Source of the DNA: Larus michahellis
Lineage: Eukaryota; Chordata; Aves; Charadriiformes; Laridae
DNA: 64,000 nt
Direction of reading: 5' to 3'
Assembly: GCF_964199755.1 (NCBI RefSeq)
Contig: NC_133917.1
Location: forward strand, 3,355,501 to 3,419,500
The position numbers were made by a program, and so were the translations under genes. Shown piece by piece: positions 11,401-22,544 of the stretch. Position 1 is the first letter of the stretch, and every line of letters begins with the position of its first letter. The notes beneath the pieces are model-generated. The model had not been told where the DNA came from and ran no database searches. It worked only from the letters and a program-made list of their open reading frames with translations.

Positions 11401-14400
11401 AGGGGGGATGCAGGCGGGGGGATGCAGAGGGGGAGAAGCCGGCAGGGGGATGCAGGCAGGGGATGCAGGCAGGGGATGCAGGCAGGGGGGATGCAGGCAG
11501 GGGGATGCAGGCAGGGGGATGCAGGCAGGGGATGCAGGTGTGGGATGCAGGTGGGGGATGCAGGCGGGGGGAAGCGGAGTGCTGCCCGGGCCGGCGCAGG
11601 CTTTGTGTTTGTGCACCGGCTCCAAAAGGGCAGGGGGCAGCCCCACACGCCTGGCAGGGGCTCTGGCTGGTGCTGGGCAGCCCCTAAGGGGCTGTGTCCG
11701 TCTGTACGGGAGGAGGTGGCCATGTGGAAGCAGAGGTTGGTGCCCGTTTCCCTGGGGAGGCAGGCGCAGCCCCGAGGATGAGCAGGGTCACTCACAGACA
11801 AGAGATAGATGCAGGCGTCCTCGGCGGCACAGCTGAACACCTTGCGCACCCGCTGGTCCCGGAGCACGTTGAGCAGCTCCGTCAAGACAGTCCACAGAGC
11901 CCAAGGCACGGAGATCATCACCTCCCACATGGCCAGGGCAGCGCTGCAGGCCCAGAGCGCTGGGTCAGCGGGGCTGCCTCGGCCGCTGCTCCGTGCCTGG
12001 GGCGGCCTCGTACAGTCATAGAGTCACCCCGGTTGGAAAAGACCCTTGGGATCATCGAGGCCAACCATCGGCCCCCACTCTCCAGAGTTCTCCCCTACAC
12101 CACATCCCCCAACGCCACACCTAAAATGGCTCTTAAACACATCCAGGGATGGCGACTCCACCACCGCCCCGGGCAGCCTATTCCAGTGTCCGACCACTCT
12201 TTCTGCGAAGAATTTTTCCCTAATGTCCAGCCTAAACCTCCCCTGCTGCAGCTTGAAGCCATTCCCTCTTGTTCTGTCGCTAATGACCTGTGAGAAGAGA
12301 CCAGCCCCAACCTCTCTACGATGGCCTTTCGAGTAGCTGTAGAGAGCGATGAGGTCTCCCCTCAGCCTCCTCTTCCTCAAACTCAACAGTCCCAGCTCCT
12401 TCAATCGCTCCTCATCAGATTCATTCTCCAGGCCCTTCACCAGCTTCGGTGCCCTCCTCTGCCCTCGCTCCAGCACCTCGAGATCTCTCTCGTATTGAGG
12501 TGCCCAGAACTGGACACAATACTCCAGGTGTGGCCTCACCAGTGCTGAGTACAGGGGACAATCACCTCCCTCCTTCTGCTGGTCACGCCATTTCTAAATA
12601 CGAGCCAGGATGCCGTTGGCCCTCTTGGCCACCTGGGCGCACTGCTGGCTCATGTTCAGCCGCTTGTCAATGAGAACCCCCAGGTCCGTTTCTGCCAGGC
12701 AGCTCTCCAGCCACACTGCCCCAAGCCTGTAGCGCTGCATGGGGTTGTTGTGACCCAAGGGCAGGACGCGGCACTTGGCCTGGTTGAAGCTCATCCCGTT
12801 AGCATTGGCCTATCGATCCGATCTATCCAAGTCTCTCTGTAGAGCCTCCCCATCCTCATGTAGATCAACACTCCCGCTTAGCTTCGTGTCATCTGCAAAC
12901 TTGCTGATGATACACTCTATGTCCTTATCAAGGTCATCAATAAAGATGTTGAACAGAAACGGTCCCAACACCGAGCCCTGAGGGACACCACTTGTGACCG
13001 GCCGCCAGCTGGATTTAACTCCATTGACCACCACTCTTTGGGACCGCCCATCCAGCCAGTGCTTGATCCAGCAGATCGTATGCTCATCCAGGCCATGAGC
13101 CGCCAGTTTTTCCATGAGAATTCTATGAGGAATGGTGTCAAATGCTTTTTGAAAGGACCCCTCCGGAGCCCGGCTGTGCTACAGCCCTGGCCCTGCCTGC
13201 CCCCTTTCCTTGTGGGTGCCTGGGGGCCCTGACCGGGCAGGCGGGAGGGGGCTGCGGTGGTGTTCCCCGTGGGCCTGGGAGGAGCGTGGTGGTGGAGAGC
13301 CCCACCACCACGCTCCTGGCTTGGCCAGCTCTGGCTGCTGCCGGCCTGGGGACCCACCGGGTCTGGGAAGGGTGGTGGGATGGAGGGTCCTGCTCCTCGG
13401 GGATGTCCTGCAATATTCCTTGGGTCTGGCAGCCAGAGAGTCTCCGGGCCCCTCTACCCACAGGGAACAAGCCCTCAAGGCTGTCGCGGCTAGTACCTGT
13501 CACACGTTGGTGAGATCTTCAAGAGGCTCCTGACCACTTCCCCGGGGTACCAATGGGTCATTAGGAGAAGGAGTGAGTCCAGGCTGCGGCGGGCTGGCTC
13601 CGTGCGGATGCACTCCACATTTTTGTGGATGTACCTCATGAACTTCGGCACCTGGAGAGGACACGGGTGAGGATGGGGCGGCCACTGGAGTGCAGCCATC
13701 TCCCCGGTTGCCACTGAAGCTGCTGCCCTTCCCGTCCCTCTCTGTTGCCTTGGAAAGGCTTCAGGTGCCCGAGAGAGCTGGCGGCGGGAAGGAGGGAAGA
13801 GCAAGGTCCGACAGGGCAGCCCAGCCACAGGGCACTTACGTCCGTCAGCCAGTAACTGGGGTCTAGCACAGCCATGGCTAGGATTTTGCTGCCCGTCTGC
13901 CTGTCACAGGTGTCGTCTGCTGTCAAGGCCTCAATGGCGACGAGGACCGTGTCCGTCACCTGAGAAGGCTGGAGGTGTCCAAACACCTACGGGAGGAAGG
14001 GAGGGAGGGAGGGAAGCCGTGTCACACTGAGCACCCCGATGGTGCTGCTGGGCCGAGCGCCCGAGGAGCTCTGCCGACAGACGCCCGGCACTGCTGTCAG
14101 CGGCGCCCGCAGGAAAGGCGGCAGCGGGGGCCGCAGCCTCCGCAGGGCAGAGGGGGAGAGCGGAGGGTCCCCAGGGTGAGGGAGGAGGCTTGGCCTCATG
14201 GACACAGCGTGCTGGCCCGGCAGAGAGCCAGGGCTCGCTGGTGGCCAGGAGGGCTGGAGCTGCTGTTGGGGCACCGCAGTGGCCGCCCTCGCACAGCTCC
14301 CTGCGTGGGGACAGCAGGAACCCTCTCACCGGGGACAGGGAGGCCACGCGAGAGCCGCCGATTCTGGGTCCCTTGGCTCACACAAGCCTCCTGCCGACGC

Positions 14401-14939
14401 CACGGACAAGAGTGCCAGGAAGAAGACAGCCTGTTACCGTGGTCATGTTGCTGAAGTCAAGTGAAGAAAGCAAGAAGCTGCTCTCGGAATCCCATCCCGG
14501 TTCAGGCTCTGGATGCTCTGGATTCTGCTCCGGCAGCATCTCGTCTACAAGGAGGGGAAACACAGGAGAGTCGGTAGGACGCAGCATCTTCGCCAACGAG
14601 CTTCCCAGAGGGCAAAAAGAGCTTTCAGCTCGGCACGGCTGAGGAGGAGGAGGAGGCTGTGCTGGGGAGGGCTCCCAGCCCCGAGCACCCCTGGCATTCG
14701 AGCACCGCTTTGCCCCCTGCCCGTGGGACCCCTGCCGCCGGTGTGCCGCGGAAACGGGATTCCGGCATTGAGGCGGTGGCGCTTGCTGGCCCTGCCAGTC
14801 CCGGAGGGGCTCCTCACTCACCCATCTGCAGCGGCCGGACCGCGGTCACCTCGTAGGGCTCCGCTGGAGAGCTGGTCTCCTGGGGAGCCGCCACCTCCTC
14901 CCAGACCAGCCTGGGGCTGCTGGGGAGTGTCTCCGCCAT
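5473..14939 (-). CDS. MROH-family (maestro heat-like repeat) gene, copy 2, complete, 12 exons, 524 aa
   Basis: Exons on the minus strand: 14822-14939, 14438-14544, 13840-13986, 13497-13651, 11796-11943, 10792-10932, 10178-10378, 8531-8686, 7405-7506, 6900-7002, 6593-6652, 5473-5609. Together they give 1575 nt, exactly 525 codons with stop, and every junction keeps phase. Family-typical stretches are [65 protein letters not shown] and a C-terminus with [10 protein letters not shown] and SLCCWLC. These match the repetitive maestro heat-like proteins that birds carry in many copies; they fold as stacked HEAT-like helices. CR1 elements sit in introns 4 and 7, a minisatellite in intron 5 and an assembly gap in intron 11. 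The acceptor of exon 7 could instead be three bases further in (10375). An AATAAA lies just past the stop. I know no specific biochemical role for these paralogues. Confidence 0.88.
5639..5838. other. Assembly gap of 200 N
   Basis: A run of exactly 200 N, a conventional gap of unknown true size. It lies inside the last intron of MROH copy 2, and no exon appears to be missing because exon 11 and exon 12 join in phase. Confidence 0.99.
5839..6010 (-). mobile_element. CR1 LINE fragment beside the gap
   Basis: Antisense CR1 sequence encoding the region around [18 protein letters not shown]. Its left end is cut by the assembly gap and its right end meets an oppositely oriented CR1 at about 6014. 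Confidence 0.8.
6014..6497 (+). mobile_element. CR1 LINE 3' end, plus strand
   Basis: Sense CR1 C-terminal coding region and 3' tail: GAGGTGCTGGAGCGAGGGCA at the left, then TTCCCAACCGGAGTGATTCT near the 3' end. It closely resembles the antisense CR1 at 12013-13158, so both belong to the same subfamily. It sits in MROH intron 11. Confidence 0.87.
8885..10090 (-). mobile_element. CR1 LINE, 5'-truncated, long open reverse-transcriptase frame
   Basis: About 1.2 kb of CR1 in antisense inside MROH intron 7. A frame of about 359 codons (10040 down to 8961) is uninterrupted. It carries the reverse-transcriptase C-terminal half: [32 protein letters not shown], the catalytic FADDTKL, and the thumb-side [12 protein letters not shown]. 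The endonuclease domain and the start of the reverse transcriptase are absent. The 3' end is near 8885 (AGAATCACAGAATC). The open frame suggests a comparatively young insertion. Confidence 0.92.
11155..11575. repeat. Minisatellite in MROH intron 5, ~12-14 bp unit
   Basis: About 30 tandem copies of a GGGGATGCAGGCA-like unit, with variants GGGGAAGCCGGC. It is strongly G-rich on the plus strand and lies entirely between the exons at 10792-10932 and 11796-11943. Confidence 0.9.
12013..13158 (-). mobile_element. CR1 LINE, 5'-truncated, in MROH intron 4
   Basis: Antisense CR1 with its 3' end at left (TCATAGAGTCACCCCGGTTG). Three open blocks cover the reverse transcriptase: [13 protein letters not shown] and [29 protein letters not shown], then [15 protein letters not shown] and a C-terminal [19 protein letters not shown]. 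It is interrupted near 12795-12810 and 12540-12595. The right part reappears at 1-290 in copy 1. Confidence 0.92.
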
Positions 14940-16955
14940 CCTGCCAGGTGGAGGAAAATGGGGGAGAGCGGGGAGGGCAACTTTAAGGGAAACGCCTCGG
15001 GGCTGCGGGGCTGCCGGGGCGGCAGAAAAGACGTGGGCTGTGCTTGGGGGCTTCTCGCCAGCTCCGTCCTCCTGCCCTGTCCCTTCGCCGTCCTGCCGGA
15101 CACTGCAGGGTCGCGGCCACCCTGGCTTTATGTGGTGCCGGGGGTGTGTGATGTCACAGAGGGTCCCACTGAGACCCACTGCCCGGGCCAGGAGGGGCAG
15201 GGCGTCCACTGCAGGGGCCAGGGAGCCAGCTCGCCAATGGCCACTGGGTCCTCTCGCGTGGCCCCCGGCCCCCATCTGCCCTTATGTCCGCACAGGACTT
15301 TCCTGTACCCTCCGGTTCATCCCAAAGCCGTGTGCTCGCACACCCCGGCGTGGCCCCAGGACCTCCCCGGGAGAATCCCGCTTCTCCCCGTCCGTGTGGT
15401 GCTCTCTTGGCATCTCTACAGTTTCTGGCATCTCACAGTTACGTCCTTTCCCTGGCTCTGAAAATCTCCTTCAGTACCAGGAAGCAAAAGCTGTTTGCAC
15501 CCGCTCCTCTCCCAGAATCACAGAATGGCAGGGGCTGGAAGGGACCTTTGGAGACCATCCCGTCCAACCCCCTGCCAAAGCAGGGTCACCCACAGACGGA
15601 GGTGGGAGAGGATCGTGTCCAGGAAGGTTTGGAATCTCTCCAGAGCAGGAGACTCCGCACCCTCTCTGGGCAGCCCGTGCCAGGGCTCTGCCACCCTCAC
15701 GGGGAAGATGTTGTTCCTCATGTTGAGATGGAATTTCCCCTGTTCCAGTTTGTGCCCGTTGCCCCTTGTCCTGTCCCCGGGCACCACTGAGAAGAGTCTG
15801 GCCCCATCCTCTCACCCCCCGCCCTTTAGCCATTGCTGAGCGTTGATGAGATCCCCCCTCAGCCTGCTCTTCTCCGGGCGGAACAGCCCCGGGGCTCCCA
15901 GCCTTTCCCCAGCACAGAGATGGATGCTCCAGCCCCTCAGCATCTCCGTAGCCTCCGCTGGACTCTCTCCAGCACTTCCCCGTCCTTCTGGAACTGGGGA
16001 GCCCAGAACTGGACCCAGTGCTCCAGCTGTGGCCTCCCCAGGGCAGAGCGGAGGGGGAGGATGAACCTCCCTCGCCCTGCTGGCCACCCCAGGAGAACAT
16101 TGGCCTTCTTGGCCACCGGAGCCCATCGCTGGCTCATGGGCATCCCGTTGTCCCCCAGGACTCCCAGGTCTCTCTCCACAGAGCTGCTCTCCAGCAGGTC
16201 ACCCCCCAACCTGCCCCTAATACTGACAAAACTCCTACCTCGCAGGAGCCTGGGGACCTGCAAAATCCACCCATCTCCTGAGGAGGCCAACACACTCCTG
16301 GAGATGCGGCGGAGGAGTCCTGGGGAGCCACCAGGCATGGACTTTCCCCCAACATACACAATGCTCTTCAAGCAATTACTCCTGAAGAGTCTGGGGAACT
16401 GGGAGCCTGGGAATTCCAGCTCCGGAAGAAACCCAAACGCTCCTGAAGATAGAAGCCTGGGAGTTTTGGGGTGCTACCAGGCACGGACCTGCTTCCAACA
16501 TGAACAAAATCTTATCAGGTAACTACTGGGGGCTGCTACCCGGGAATTTGCCTTTCTCTGGGCAGAAGAAACCCAAATGCTCCTGGAGATGCCTGGGAGG
16601 AGTCCTGGGAAGCTACCAGGCACGGACCTGCCTCCAACGTGAACAAAACTCTCCAACTAACTACTTTGGAGAAATTTGGTGCTGCTACCCAGGACTTCAT
16701 CTGTCTCCAAGGGAAGCCAAAATGTTCTTCCGAGATACCTGGCAGAAGTCCCTGGGAGCTACGGAAAACGGACCTGCCTCACACATGAAGAAAACTTTTC
16801 AGGTAACTCCACAGGAGGAGTCGTACGCAGCTGTTTATCCAGGACTTCAGCGGTCTCCAGGCAAGCTCAAAACACTCCAGGGCTGCCTGGGAGAAGCACC
16901 CACCAGATTGCTACAGGGCATGGACCTACCTCCTCCGACGTTGACTAAAAGTCCA
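12869..16955. repeat. Tandem segmental duplication, copy 2 (partner at 1-4082)
   Basis: This is the right-hand partner of the duplication at 1-4082. Past 16955 it continues into further related repeat sequence, while copy 1 passes into CR1 plus a solo LTR. Leftward identity is limited only by the window edge. Confidence 0.93.
15515..16222 (-). mobile_element. CR1 LINE 3' fragment upstream of MROH copy 2
   Basis: Duplicate of the element at 2643-3350, with the same orientation, truncation and flanks. Confidence 0.85.
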
Positions 16956-17350
16956 CGGATTCCTTGGAGGAGTCTGGAGCTGCTTCCTGTGATTTCAGCT
17001 GCCTGTCACGTACTCAGCCACCTGGGACATCACAAGCACCTGGAGAAGCCAGGACCCTTCTCCTGCTCTAAGGGCTACAAAGCCACCAGCAGTGGCACAA
17101 GCCAGGAGCCCGCTCTGGCCCTGCCACCTGCTCAGGCACGTAGGACCTTGCAAGCACAGGAAGAAGCCAAGGACCTCCTCCTAACCCATCCCCTACGCAT
17201 ACACCTACGACACCACAGCTTCCAGCACAACCTCGGCGTTCCTTCATACCCAATCAACTGCTTGACCAGTGACGCCAGAAGCAGCGGCAGGAGCCAGGCC
17301 CTGCTCCTGCCCTGGCACCTCTCCGGGCACGGGTGACACCACAAGCACAT
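16223..17350. repeat. ~145-bp tandem repeat continuing past the duplication end
   Basis: The first part to 16955 duplicates 3350-4082. Beyond 16956 the sequence keeps a related style, with CCTTGGAGGAGTCTGGAGCT followed by blocks around CATCACAAGCACCTGGAGAA and CACCACAAGCACATGAACAA. The array was therefore longer in copy 2 or was cut in copy 1. No gene recognised. Confidence 0.55.
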
Positions 17351-17384
17351 GAACAAGCCAGGTGCTTCCTTCTCCAAAGGGCTG

Positions 17385-17815
17385 CCAAGATGCTGAGGGT
17401 CTGGAACATCTCTGTTGTGAAGAAAGGCTGAGGGATTTGGGGCTCTTCAGTCTGGAAAAAAGACGGCTGAGGGGGGACCTTATCAACGCTTCTAAATACT
17501 GAAAGGGGGGGTGTCAGGAGGATGGGGCCAGGCTCTTCTCAGTGGTGCCCGGGGACAGGACAAGGGACAATGAGCACAAACTTGAGCATGGGAAGTTCCA
17601 CCTAAACCTGAGGAGGAACTTCTTTGCTGTGAGGGTGGCAGAGCCCTGGCACAGGCTGCCCAGAGAGGTGGGGGAGTCTCCGTCTCTGGAGACATCCCAA
17701 CCCCGCCTGGACGCGTTCCTGTGCCACCTGCTGTGGGTCACCCTGCTGTGGCCGGGGGTTGGAGGAGATGATCTCCAGAGGGCCCTTCCCACCCTATGGT
17801 TCTATGGTTCTACCC
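17385..17815 (+). mobile_element. CR1 LINE 3' end, plus strand
   Basis: Sense CR1 C-terminal region (GGCTGAGGGGGGACCTTATC, GACAGGACAAGGGACAATGA) ending in the typical short terminal repeat TATGGTTCTATGGTTCTA near 17800. The 5' end is truncated. Confidence 0.88.
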
Positions 17816-19440
17816 CAGCACCTGCTCCGCCACCAGCGACATCCATCACAAGCCCTTGCTTGAGCCCGGGAGCGTCCTCACCACCGACACCTTGGCTTTT
17901 CCCCCTCCATCTCCACCTCTGTCTCCCAGCTCCCCGGGCTCCCCTCTCTCTCCCAGGCACCTTCCTCGCCCGCCCCGGTACCCAAGGCCTCTCTCCACGT
18001 CTGCGTGGCCGACGGTACCTCCAACCCAGCGTCCCAACCACCTCATCAGCATCTCTTCGTTGCCTGTTTTTGGCCGGCCCGAAAACAGCACCTTAGGTGG
18101 TCTCGGCCCTAGCGAAAGCAAAGGGTTTGGAATGACGATACAAACAATTTCCAGAGAAAGCAGGAGAGCGGAAGAGGCAGAAAAGGTGCCGCGTCCCACC
18201 GACCTTGAATTTCAGAGGAAGTTTCAAGGATTTTTTTTTTTCCTTTTTTCTTTTCGATCACTGGCCGGCACAGGCGAAAAAACACACGCCTGCGCTTTCA
18301 GCAGCACTGAAACCAACAAGGCCATCGCGTCCGGGGAATCACTCTTTTCTCCAGCACACGTTGGTTTGGGTTTCGGTTTTTTTTTTTCCTTCGAACTGCG
18401 GTGAGTTCTGAGGGGGGAACAGCAAACCGTCCTCTCCAAATCTTTAGAAAGAACAGCGCATTGAAGGGAAACGGTTCGTAAAAGCTCTAACTGACACGTT
18501 TCCTCCGTCAAAGGTTATAAAGCTTTTGAGTATCTTCGCCAGCCTCATCTTCTTCCTCTTCGCCGCCTTCTGATGACACCGTGACTACCACACCTCACCG
18601 GAACGTTAAACTGCTCAAGTATTCAGGCAAATCATATGTGGGAAAGCAACAGAAGGTAAATACGCTCAAGTGACTTGCACCCGGGGTGTCGGAAAACGCA
18701 TATGTCACACGAATCATCCTCTAGTCTCTGGTGCTTGACAAGTGGAATGTCTGCGCTTGGATAACACGGGCCTGTGATGGACTCGGAGGCACCTCGTCGA
18801 ACATGCGTGAGATTCCTGGCCTGCGGTCGGAAAAGAGCAAAGCACAGTGGAAAACTACGCCTGCTTCAGGCCCCGACGAACAGGCAAGAATGGCAGGTTT
18901 GGGCTCTCTCTCCCTAGCAAGGACTTAAGAGGTTAAAAAACAGTCTCTAGCAAGGACTCCCTCACTTGGGAGGAAGAGGAGGTGAGGAGGAGAAGGAGGA
19001 AAAGGGGACACCAGACCCGGACGTTCGGCATTTCGGCCACCAGGCCGGGGTCCGGGGCCGCCGCGGCCGGGAAAGCTCTGCGCCCCACGGCTGGTGAGGT
19101 GGCAGAAGCAGTTCCCCGATTGGTGTGGGAGCAATCTCCGGATATTTGAATATTTTGGAGCCCGGCGCTGGGGCGAGTGACAAAGGCTGGTTTTGAGGCT
19201 GAAGGCGCCAGGAAAGCCCAGAGCCCCGAGGTCTCTGTGGGGCGACGCAAGCGCTTCCCTGGGACCTTTAGAAAGAGCCACAGTTTTCCCTCCTGGCTCC
19301 TTGGGCGTGCGATCGATCTCTGGACTTTTGCGATTTTTGCGTCCTCTTTCACCTTTCCGATTTCCTCTTTTCCACTTTCCCCTTTACGTTTTTCCCGGGG
19401 CCCTTTTCCGCCTTCCCGCCCCCTTTCCCTGTTCCCCTTC
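17816..19440. other. Intergenic sequence with no recognised feature
   Basis: Unique-looking sequence with moderate GC and short T runs near 18230-18245 and 18378-18388. I see no splice-consistent coding exon, no RNA gene and no transposable element in either strand. Confidence 0.5.
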
Positions 19441-19479
19441 CTGTTCCCTGTCCCGTTTCCCTGTTCCCCTTCGCCTTCC

Positions 19480-19850
19480 CCTTACTGTTTCCCCTTCCCT
19501 TTTCCCACCTCCTTTCCTTTTCCCCTTCCCTTTCCTCCCCTCCCCTCCCCTCCCCTCCCCTCCCTTCTCCTTCCCTCCCCTCCCCTTCCCTTCCCTTCCC
19601 TCCCCTCCCCTCCCCTCCCCTCCCCTCCCCTCCCCTCCCCTCCCCTTCCCTTCCCTTCCCTTCCCTTCCCTCCCCTCCCCTCCCCTCCCCTCCCCTCCCC
19701 TTCCCTTCCCTTCCCTTCCCTTCCCTTCCCTTCCCTTCCCTTCCCTTCCCTTCCCTTCCCATTCCGCTGTTTCCTCTCCTCTTGCCCTTTCCATATTCCC
19801 CCTTCCCTTCTCCCCTCTCCCCTTCTCTCCCTTTCCCCTCTCTGCCAGTC
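19480..19850. repeat. Polypyrimidine (CCCCT/CCCTT)n tract
   Basis: Almost pure C/T on the plus strand: short T-rich lead-in, then (TCCCC)n from about 19535, alternating with (TTCCC)n to about 19760. The core 19480-19760 is an uninterrupted homopyrimidine run with mirror symmetry. Such tracts can adopt triplex (H-DNA) structure. Long open frames here are composition artefacts. Confidence 0.92.
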
Positions 19851-19919
19851 CTTTTTGGGTTGCCGTATGAATTACAGCACCGGGGATTTTCCGTCCCTCC
19901 ACATCCCGCCAACCACCCC

Positions 19920-21223
19920 CCCCCAAAAAAAAACAACCCAAAAAACCTTAAAAAACTTCCACCCTAGGGGGGAATTTTTTTTTTTTTTTTTCCGAAACAA
20001 AACCGTAAAAATGAATTAAATTATTATTCTAAATTGTATAATTTACAAACTGAAGCATGTTTTTACGGGGGGGGGGGGGGTGTTTTCAGCCCGAGGGAAA
20101 GGGAAGGGACGAGGCGCTTCCCAACAGTGGCGCGGGGGGGTTTATTCTGATGCTGAGAACGTCTCCGAAATTGGAGAAATGAGACTCAAGCCTGATTTTA
20201 AGACTTGGGATCGCTCCGTTTTTTTGGGAAGCCGCGCTGTATTTCCAGCTGAGCCCTTTCCCCAGAATCCTCCTGTGGCTCAGCTCCTGCCCCCTCCCTC
20301 CGGCTGACGGAATTCCTCTATTTTCTCCTGGGCTGTTGGGTTTTTTTTGGTTTTTTTAAGATGCCGAGCTTTAATTGGGAATTTTTGGTTTTCCGGGCCA
20401 GGTGCCTCGTTGGCCGCGTCTCGTGCTGCTCCAGAGACGCCCCAGCCCAACTTCGCAGCCGACGGGTGGCCGGAGCCTCTGGAAGGGAAGGGGCTGGAAC
20501 TGATCCTTCCATTCATTTTTTGGGAGCGAATAATTCAAAAATAAAAAGGGACGGGTGCGTGTGTGTGTGTGTGTGTGTGTGTGTTTGGGGAGGGTGACGA
20601 TGTCATTTGGGGCACCGCGATGTCACCGGAGGGGGGCGATGATGCGGGGGTTCCCCCCAAAAGAGGCGGGTGACGGCCCCCAAAATGGCTAAAACTCCTT
20701 GGGCCGCCTTCAAAAAAAATGTTCAAACTCGTAACTCCGAGGCGCTGAAATCGCGGAAAATCTTTTTTCTTTTTTTTCCTGCGTGTTGGATTTAGAAACC
20801 TCCCCCCCCCCCCGCCCAAGGTCTCCCTCGAAGAGGTCAAAGCGCTTTCCAAAGTCACCCCTTCCCCCTTTTTGCCCCCTTTTTTCCCTCTTTTCCCATC
20901 CCCGTTTGGGGCTGATTCCCCCAAATCGGGGACTTTTCCCCCGCGGGGCGGCGCAGCCCGAGCGGGAGCTGCCGCCGGGGGGACGGAAAAACCCCGACAC
21001 CCACCCCCCCGCCCCGATTCTGGGTCTGCGCTGGGGGACGCCCCCCCCCACCCCCCCCCCTTAATTTTTTTTGGGGGGGAAAAAATACCCCACCCAACGT
21101 GGAGCTCCCGGGAAAGCTAAATCCAGCTGGATTTGTGCAGCTGGAAAGGAGAAAAAAAAACAAAACAAAACCCAAAAAAAACCCCCAAAAACCCAAACAA
21201 ACAAAAAACAAACAAAAAAACAC

Positions 21224-21254
<31 letters not shown>

Positions 21255-21700
21255 CAAAACCCCACCACATTTTCATGCAGAAAAGCAAAACCCACCCATT
21301 TTTATGTTGCGGATGAGGCGGCCCCCCCCCCCCCCCCCCCCCACCTCCCCGGTACCGGCGGTCTCGCTGCTGTCACACCGCCCCCCCGGCCCCCCGGCCC
21401 CTGTGCCCCCCGCGGAGCGATGCAGCGTCCCGGGGGCTCGTTTTGGGGGGGGGGGAGAAAGACACACCCCACACACACACACACACACCCCGCGTTGGGC
21501 AGGTTTTCGGTGCGGAGGCGCTGGGTGTCGCCGCCTGGGTTGCGAGAGCGGGGAGCGGGGAGCGGGGACCCCCCCCCCCCCCACGCCGGGAAGCGGTTCC
21601 GGTCCCCGGCCGGAGTGACGCGGGCTGAGAACGGTCACCGCTCATCACACTCATGAGCGCGCCCAGAGCGGGCTAATTAAGGGGGTGCTGCCGCCCGGCG
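19920..21700. repeat. Intergenic low-complexity block
   Basis: Contains a T run near 19977-19991, a G run near 20068, a (GT)n microsatellite at 20558-20585, C runs near 20808, a (CAAAA)n/A-rich stretch at 21148-21262, a C run at 21320-21342 and an (AC)n tract at 21472-21488. CpG content rises after 21340. No coding exon could be supported. Confidence 0.75.
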
Positions 21701-21759
21701 GCCGGAGGCCGTTCCTGCAGGTGGGGAGCGGCGCCTACGCCGTGGCCCCACGGGATGTC

Positions 21760-22540
21760 CCCTCCTGGGTCCCCCCCCCCCCCCCAAGAGCCGCCCCCCC
21801 CCCCCCCCGAATCTTCTAGAATCCCCCGGGACCCTCTGCAGCCCCCTGGGACCCTCCTGCACCACCCCCTCCAGGACCCCACTGAGCCCCCCGGAGCGCC
21901 CCCAGGACACCCCAGAGCCCTCTGGGACCCACTGGAGCCCCCCCCCCCCGCCTTGGTACTCCCCACATCCCCCTGGGACCCCCCACCCCGAGCCCCCCAG
22001 GATCCCCTGGGACCCCTCATGGTCCTCCAGGGCTCCCTGGAGCCTTCTGGGACCCCCACATTCCCCCTGGGGCCCTCTGGGACCCTCCCGCACCCCCTCC
22101 AGGACCCCCCAGGTCCCCCCAGAGCCCCCGAGGACATCCCAGAGACCCCTGGGACCCCGTGGAGTGCCCCCCCAGTACCCCCCCCCATCCCGTTGGGACC
22201 CCCCCCCCCACCTCCTGAGAGCCCCCCCAGTGCCCTCTAGGATCCCCTGGGACCCCCTGGAGCCCCCCGGGACCTTCCCACACACCCCCCCCCAGGATAT
22301 TCCAGAGTCCTCTGGAGCCCCCCAAGACACCCCAGAGCCCTCTGGGACCCCCTGGAGACCCCCCGGTACCTGCCACACCCCCCCTGGGACACCCCACCCC
22401 ACCCCCTGAGAGCCCCCCAGGGCTCCCTGGAGCCTTCTGGGACACCCCCCCGCCAACCCCAACCCCTCCAGGGTCTCCCAGAGCCCCCTGGAGCCCCCCC
22501 CCAGGAATCCTCAGAGCCCTCTGGGACCCCCTGGAGCCTC
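21760..22540. repeat. C-rich degenerate repeat
   Basis: Built from short related phrases such as CCTGGGACCCCCTGGAGCCC and CACCCCAGAGCCCTCTGGGA on the plus strand. All frames stay open by composition alone. It abuts the TATAGGGG minisatellite. Confidence 0.8.
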
Positions 22541-22544
22541 CCAG

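Noticed and set aside
1-16955. Possibility that the two MROH copies are one locus assembled twice
   Set aside because: The flanks differ completely (CR1 with LTR versus continued repeat) and the intervening gene is complete, so a real tandem duplication is preferred. Read-depth data could still overturn this.
19177-20019. Open frames over the polypyrimidine tract encoding Pro/Leu/Ser/Phe repeats
   Set aside because: Direct translation of (TCCCC)n and (TTCCC)n. No splice sites or homology.
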